A DNA stretch of 9,299 nucleotides from Desulfobacteraceae bacterium (GTDB lineage Bacteria > Desulfobacterota > Desulfobacteria > Desulfobacterales > Desulfobacteraceae), in the NCBI GenBank assembly GCA_003354055.1, contig PIVQ01000254.1, positions 1 through 9,299 on the forward strand, given 5' to 3'. Below, piece by piece: positions 5,209 to 9,299 of the stretch. Position 1 is the first letter of the stretch. The number at the start of each line of letters is the position of its first letter. Made by a program: the position numbers and the translations under genes. The notes under the pieces are model-generated. The model saw nothing but the letters and a program-made list of their open reading frames with translations. It ran no database searches and had not been told where the DNA came from.

Positions 5209-7173
5209 TTAAGGCTTGGTTCCGGCAATGGATGCCACGCGGTTGATGGTGTCGTCGGAGGGAATGCCTGTATCCCGGTCCCAGCCGAATAATTCCCAAT
5301 AATCCTGCATCATGGTATCCACATCCACGGTCCTCCCTTTATTGGCCCCGTGGGTCTGGGGCGGGGTACCTAAGAGTCGGTCCGGTACCCGGCTGCTTTT
5401 GGGTGCAAGTCCGTGTTTGATGTTAAAGGCCTGTTTGAGCACCTGGATGTTTGTTCCTTTTTCCATATACTCTTCAGGGGTGAACTGCCAGCCGGTTGCA
5501 GCATTGAGCCAGTCAAAGATACGGATCCTTTTGGTCCCTAAAAATCCGCCGAACAGACAGGCGCCGGCCCCGTTCATCACGTTCATGAATTCCGAATTGG
5601 CCTTACCCATCCGGGCATGATCGATATTTTCCTTATACTTGCTGGATTTCCAATAGGCCGGTCCGATTTTGGGGACATCTTTTACTTTTTTCCAGAGCTG
5701 ATACATTTCATAGTAGAGCCCTGCGCCGTTAGTATGACGGCCCGGTGCCGGATCCACGCTGTAGTGGAGGGCAAAACCGGGATCGTTTCTGGAATCGTGC
5801 ATGGCCGGTTCCTGGCCGCCGCAGTGTATGGCAATCTCTTCGGCTTCTTTGCCCAGGTGCCCTGCCGCCGCCTTAACCCCGTCAGCGAGGATATCGCCGA
5901 TGCCGTCCCGCTCAACCATTTTTTCCACCAGGAATTCAATAGCCTTGGGATCTCCCCATTTCAGGGTCTGTCCGCCGGTATCCTTTGTGGTGATAATGCC
6001 CTTTTCATAACATTCCATGGCAAAGGCCACCACATGGCCGGCTGAAATACTATCCATACCGGCCCGGTTCAGCAGTTCATTCAGATAAAAGATGGAATCG
6101 GTATCTTTATTCATGACAAAACCGCCCAAGGAGAGCACGGTTTCATACTCAGGCTTATGGGTTTCGGAAAATTTACCTTTGGTCTTGCAGATCCCGCCGC
6201 AGCCTAAGGGGCATGAGTAGCAGTGGAATTTTTCCGTTTCCGTTTTGACGTAGGCATCCGGGTTTGAAGAGATGGATTTCGAAAAGCCCCAGTCAGAACT
6301 GGTTCCGTTCCAGTTTTTAATCGGGGAATCTCCCATCTCAACGGACATCTGGTTCATGGATACCGTGCCCCATTTCCGCAGCAGAATTTTATAGAGCAGG
6401 CCGTCCTGGGTGGCCACAAAGGGCATGATTCTCATCAGTGCACCAACGGGGCCCGTAAGCCAGCCTGGCACAAACGGCGGCTGGAACTGGACCCACTTAT
6501 TGCAGATTTGGCTTAGTTCCTTCATCTCTTCCCGGTTGTGGACCGGGATTCGTTTTTTTCCGGCAAGTACTAAAGCTTTAAGGTTTTTAGCTCCCATGAC
6601 AGCACCAAGACCAGATCTTGCCGCCATCCGTCCCTTGTCCGTGGATACCCCGGAGATCAGGGACCGTTTTTCACCGGCCTGACCGATACAGGCCACCTTG
6701 GCATTTGAATGAGTCTCTTTTAACAGTTCTTCAGCTTCCACCGCATCTTTGCCCCAGACCGCGTCCGCACTCCGAAGCTCAGCTCCTTTGTCATCCACAT
6801 AAAGGTAGACCGGTGCAGGGCTGATCCCTTTAAAAAAGATGCCGTCCACCCCGCACCGCTTGATGGCCGGGGAAAAGGATCCACCGCAATTGGCCTCGCC
6901 CCAGCCCCCTGTCAGGGGGGACAATGCCGTCACCATCCAACGGCCTGTGAACAAAGAACCTGTTCCGGTGAGCAATCCCGACACAAAGCCCATGATATTG
7001 TCGGGCCCAAGGGGATCTGCTCCTGCGGGAATTCGACTGTAAAGCACGTGGGCAGCCAGGCCCATACCGGATAAGAATGATTCATATACCTTGGGTGAAA
7101 TATCTTCAATTTCAACGGTGCCGGCAGTCAGATCCACCATCATGATCCTGCCCATATACCCTTTTGATGTCAT
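5209..7173 (-). CDS. Aldehyde:ferredoxin oxidoreductase family tungsten/molybdenum enzyme
   Basis: This 654-residue protein aligns end to end with Pyrococcus AOR as I recall that sequence. Features in order: the pterin-binding region with R78 and SPLTGG (85-90) followed by ANCGG; GRMAARSGLGAVMGAKNLKA at 181-200; [4Fe-4S] ligands C318-x2-C321-x3-C325 plus C539; the KPEYET motif with E344, matching AOR E313; and H480, matching AOR H448. The start is set by AAGGAG 6 bases before the ATG. It is about 50 residues longer than classic AOR, mainly from a hydrophobic insertion near 230-266. Members of about this length include BamB of class II benzoyl-CoA reductase, so that relation should be considered, but no other Bam gene is visible. 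The enzyme is cytoplasmic and likely interconverts an aldehyde and its acid using the polyferredoxin. The dehydrogenase gene ends 37 bases upstream. Family secure, substrate unknown. Confidence 0.93.
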   Translation of the reverse strand: MTSKGYMGRIMMVDLTAGTVEIEDISPKVYESFLSGMGLAAHVLYSRIPAGADPLGPDNIMGFVSGLLTGTGSLFTGRWMVTALSPLTGGWGEANCGGSFSPAIKRCGVDGIFFKGISPAPVYLYVDDKGAELRSADAVWGKDAVEAEELLKETHSNAKVACIGQAGEKRSLISGVSTDKGRMAARSGLGAVMGAKNLKALVLAGKKRIPVHNREEMKELSQICNKWVQFQPPFVPGWLTGPVGALMRIMPFVATQDGLLYKILLRKWGTVSMNQMSVEMGDSPIKNWNGTSSDWGFSKSISSNPDAYVKTETEKFHCYSCPLGCGGICKTKGKFSETHKPEYETVLSLGGFVMNKDTDSIFYLNELLNRAGMDSISAGHVVAFAMECYEKGIITTKDTGGQTLKWGDPKAIEFLVEKMVERDGIGDILADGVKAAAGHLGKEAEEIAIHCGGQEPAMHDSRNDPGFALHYSVDPAPGRHTNGAGLYYEMYQLWKKVKDVPKIGPAYWKSSKYKENIDHARMGKANSEFMNVMNGAGACLFGGFLGTKRIRIFDWLNAATGWQFTPEEYMEKGTNIQVLKQAFNIKHGLAPKSSRVPDRLLGTPPQTHGANKGRTVDVDTMMQDYWELFGWDRDTGIPSDDTINRVASIAGTKP

Positions 7174-7210
7174 TTGTTACTCCTTGGCATGTTTTAACTT
7201 CTCTTAGGAT

Positions 7211-8458
7211 TTAACCTTTTTTGATTCTGGTCAGATCCAGGGGGACCCCTTCCCAGGCAGCCTCGGCCACCATGAGAAAATCCTCATAATCCATGTCTTC
7301 CGGATTGTAGAAGATGACGCCGTCGCCCAGGGCGGTCTTTGCAATGTCAGTAAGTTTGGGCCGGGGTACCATGGGATTGTCCTCATGGTCTTTTAAATCC
7401 TTCAGGCAGGTTGCATGGCGGCCATCGGTGGCCTTGTTCAACTCCTGGTTGAATTGGCGTATCCAGTCGATCACTGCGGAGGCCCGTTTGTCTTCGGGTG
7501 TTGAAATATAGGCCTCGGGTCCTGCCAGCGGCAGCAGAAGATCGGCAACTCTGTCCTCAACCTTATGAAGGTTGTACTCAAGGCCGTAGGGCAGCAGAAT
7601 AGACATGCAGGTGCCGTGGGGCACATGGCAGACAGACCCTATGGAATGCCCGATGGCATGGACCATGCCCACCGTGGCGTTGGAAAAAGCGATCCCTGCC
7701 ATGGTGGCTGCTGTGGCCAGTGCCAGGCGGCCTTCCTGATCCGAGGGGTTTTTGATCACAGACAAAAGATTTTGGCTGATCAGGGCCATGGCCTCATGGG
7801 CATGGGCATCGCTCACTGGATTCTTGGACAGCATTATGGTTGATTCAACCGCGTGGGCCATGGCATCCATGGCCGTAGCTGCCGTGATATGGGGGGGCAG
7901 GGTGAGGGTCATCCTGGGATCCACCACTGCGGCATCCGGCAGCAGAAAATAGGAAGAGAAAAGCATTTTTCGATTGTTGTCATGGTCTGCAATCACCGCC
8001 ACAGAAGTGACTTCGGATCCGGTACCTGCCGTGGTAGGGATGGCGATCAATGGCCGTAACTGTCTTTTCAAGGTGCCTGCCCCGGTAAATTCCATAAGAT
8101 CGTTTGAATTTTCAGATACCAGGATATTGATACCCTTGGCTGTATCCAGAACAGAGCCCCCGCCAACGGCAATAATTGAATCGCAGCCTTTTTCTCTGTA
8201 AACCCCTGCCAGACGGTTGACCACGTTGAGGTCGGAATCCGGCGGTACATCATCTTCAACGGCAGGCAGGATAAGCTTATCGTCCAGGGCTTTTGTCACC
8301 ACATCCACAAGACCTGCGGCCATGACGCCTTTGTCTGTGAGTATCATCGGGGATTTTGCCCCCATGGAAGCCAGCAGGGCCGGGACCTGTTCCAGGCTGT
8401 TGTGCCCTGCCACGATGTTGACCCGGCAGCAGAATTCATAATAATCAGGTGTATACAT
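7211..8458 (-). CDS. Iron-type (group III) alcohol dehydrogenase, intact
   Basis: This 415-residue protein starts at the ATG at 8458, set by AAAGGAG 5 bases upstream; the frame extends 13 codons further, into the preceding gene, and that longer start is rejected. The N-terminal domain has the nucleotide-binding GGGSVLDTAKG at 99-109 and PTTAGTGSEV at 141-150. The C-terminal helical domain has all four expected metal ligands: D198 and H202 in MDAMAH, H267 in MVHAIGH, and H281 in VPHG. Spacing matches FucO-type enzymes (D196, H200, H263, H277). It should interconvert an alcohol and aldehyde with NAD(P)H, using iron or another divalent metal. A degenerate paralogue lies 10 bases upstream and AOR 37 bases downstream, so it likely makes or uses the AOR's aldehyde. 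A four-residue run, LPLAG, is shared with the paralogue. The class is secure; the substrate is not. Confidence 0.93.
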   Translation of the reverse strand: MYTPDYYEFCCRVNIVAGHNSLEQVPALLASMGAKSPMILTDKGVMAAGLVDVVTKALDDKLILPAVEDDVPPDSDLNVVNRLAGVYREKGCDSIIAVGGGSVLDTAKGINILVSENSNDLMEFTGAGTLKRQLRPLIAIPTTAGTGSEVTSVAVIADHDNNRKMLFSSYFLLPDAAVVDPRMTLTLPPHITAATAMDAMAHAVESTIMLSKNPVSDAHAHEAMALISQNLLSVIKNPSDQEGRLALATAATMAGIAFSNATVGMVHAIGHSIGSVCHVPHGTCMSILLPYGLEYNLHKVEDRVADLLLPLAGPEAYISTPEDKRASAVIDWIRQFNQELNKATDGRHATCLKDLKDHEDNPMVPRPKLTDIAKTALGDGVIFYNPEDMDYEDFLMVAEAAWEGVPLDLTRIKKG

Positions 8459-8463
8459 GGTGT

Positions 8464-8470
8464 CTCCTTT
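8464..8470 (-). promoter_or_regulatory. Shine-Dalgarno overlapping the upstream stop codon; sets the dehydrogenase start
   Basis: On the - strand AAAGGAG begins inside the TAA stop (8471-8469) of the degenerate paralogue and lies 5 bases before the ATG at 8458. This indicates translational coupling of the two dehydrogenase genes and fixes the start of the second. Confidence 0.8.
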
Positions 8471-9299
8471 AGCTAACAGGCCGGCCGTCGCAGGCATGGG
8501 TTAAAACACGGTTAAGGGCCTCAGGGGTAATGCCGGTTATGGTGTCTTTTTCAATTATATCCCGGCCAAGTGTTTCAAGTGCGGAAAGGTTCCATCCGGC
8601 TTCAGTCAGGGTCCTTGGCATCCTGCCGCCTGAAGCCGCATGGAGGTCATTGACCAGATCCCGCAGGGTCTGGATCGCAGTCCGGGCCTGTTGGGGGCCG
8701 GGTACTGAACTGAACCTGTCCTGTCCTGCCAGAGGCAGGAGAAGGGGGCCGAAATCGGCTAATGCCATGGATTCCAGGATCGCGGGCAGTACAATTGCCA
8801 TGATCTGTCCTTGTGATATACGGCTGCCGGCGGCCATTTTCCGGCCCAGGGTCAGGCTGAGCAGGGGGTGGTAGTTGGACATGAGATAGCCGCTGATAAC
8901 ACCGGCCTGAACCAGGTCTGCCTGCCATGCTTTTTCTTCTTTTGTCATTTTATCAAGGGTGTTCCCGGTATCAAGATCTGATGACCGAACAAGGGCGGTC
9001 AGAGCGTTTACCGCCAATTTGATAAGGGTGGATGCATAGGCCCTGGCCGGCGGGTTTTGGGACAGTCCATGAACTTCACATCCGATGGCCAGACAGGTAA
9101 GTCCGCAATCCAGCATGGTTTCCCGGTTGTCGGGAATAATCATCTTTGCATCGATGACAGCCGCATTCGGTGCCAGAAATGGAGAGGTAAAGGTAATCTT
9201 GTTGAACACCGTTGTTTCGGCAGTCGCCGTTCCCGTGTCCACACCTGTGGGGATATAGATCAGAGGATTCAGAGGCGCTGTAATGTCCGCCCCTTTCAG
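8469..9299 (-). CDS. Degenerate iron-type alcohol dehydrogenase paralogue lacking metal ligands (5'-partial)
   Basis: The frame is open to the window edge, so the N-terminus (including most of the nucleotide-binding domain) is missing; 276 residues are visible, numbered here from base 9299. The GTG at 9242 is internal. The relation to the intact neighbour is seen in LIYIPT (13-18), PNAAVIDAKM (44-53 region), LSQNP (79-83) and LLLPLAG (186-192 region). The residues aligning with the metal ligands are changed. The MDAMAH segment is replaced by MLDCGLTCLA, and the later histidines correspond to L149 and Q163 (SQG instead of PHG). The PTTAGTGSE loop reads PTGVDTGTA. The frame has no internal stops and a coupled downstream gene, so it appears maintained rather than decaying. 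It may be a structural or regulatory partner of the intact enzyme, or a protein with a new job. Alignment was by eye; one gap in the first ligand region makes its exact pairing uncertain. Confidence 0.8.
   Translation of the reverse strand: MKGADITAPLNPLIYIPTGVDTGTATAETTVFNKITFTSPFLAPNAAVIDAKMIIPDNRETMLDCGLTCLAIGCEVHGLSQNPPARAYASTLIKLAVNALTALVRSSDLDTGNTLDKMTKEEKAWQADLVQAGVISGYLMSNYHPLLSLTLGRKMAAGSRISQGQIMAIVLPAILESMALADFGPLLLPLAGQDRFSSVPGPQQARTAIQTLRDLVNDLHAASGGRMPRTLTEAGWNLSALETLGRDIIEKDTITGITPEALNRVLTHACDGRPVS

Noticed and set aside
5617..6045. + strand open frame inside the AOR gene
   Set aside because: It lies wholly opposite conserved AOR coding sequence, with no recognisable motif.
7211..8497. 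Longer start (428 residues) for the intact dehydrogenase
   Set aside because: It would overlap the upstream gene by 29 bases, and AAAGGAG points clearly to the ATG at 8458.

Overview
The window looks like chromosomal DNA from an anaerobic deltaproteobacterium, most likely a sulfate reducer of the Desulfobacteraceae type. This is an inference from the gene content: a tungsten/molybdenum aldehyde:ferredoxin oxidoreductase (AOR) family protein, a 16-cysteine polyferredoxin, iron-type alcohol dehydrogenases, and a PAS hybrid histidine kinase beside a protein with a CxxC...CPxC tail. No 16S gene or other species marker is present. No RNA genes, insertion sequences or CRISPR array were seen.

Left part, + strand (1-2921): the 3' part of a membrane-bound hybrid histidine kinase whose N-terminus lies outside the window. 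It is followed 11 bases later by a 234-residue protein with a C-terminal zinc-knuckle tail. The two form a tight signalling pair. They converge, across only 36 bases, on everything else in the window.

Right part, - strand (9299 down to 2958), in order of transcription: a partial, degenerate iron-type alcohol dehydrogenase paralogue with no recognisable metal ligands; an intact iron-type alcohol dehydrogenase; a 654-residue AOR-family protein; a 166-base leader with symmetric repeats; a four-cluster polyferredoxin; a TetR-family repressor starting 4 bases after the ferredoxin stop; a 143-base gap holding a promoter with an inverted repeat; and a MarR-GNAT fusion regulator. Spacings and Shine-Dalgarno sequences suggest one operon from the dehydrogenases through AOR. 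The ferredoxin-tetR pair may also have its own controlled promoter.

The genes suggest an alcohol/aldehyde/acid redox module. The dehydrogenase would interconvert alcohol and aldehyde with NAD(P)H. The AOR would interconvert aldehyde and carboxylate. The polyferredoxin would carry the AOR electrons, and TetR would sense a pathway compound. The substrate cannot be read from the sequence. The most interesting points are the pseudoenzyme-like second dehydrogenase, the repeat-rich ferredoxin leader (possible TetR operators or an RNA switch), and the operator-like dyad over the MarR-GNAT promoter.
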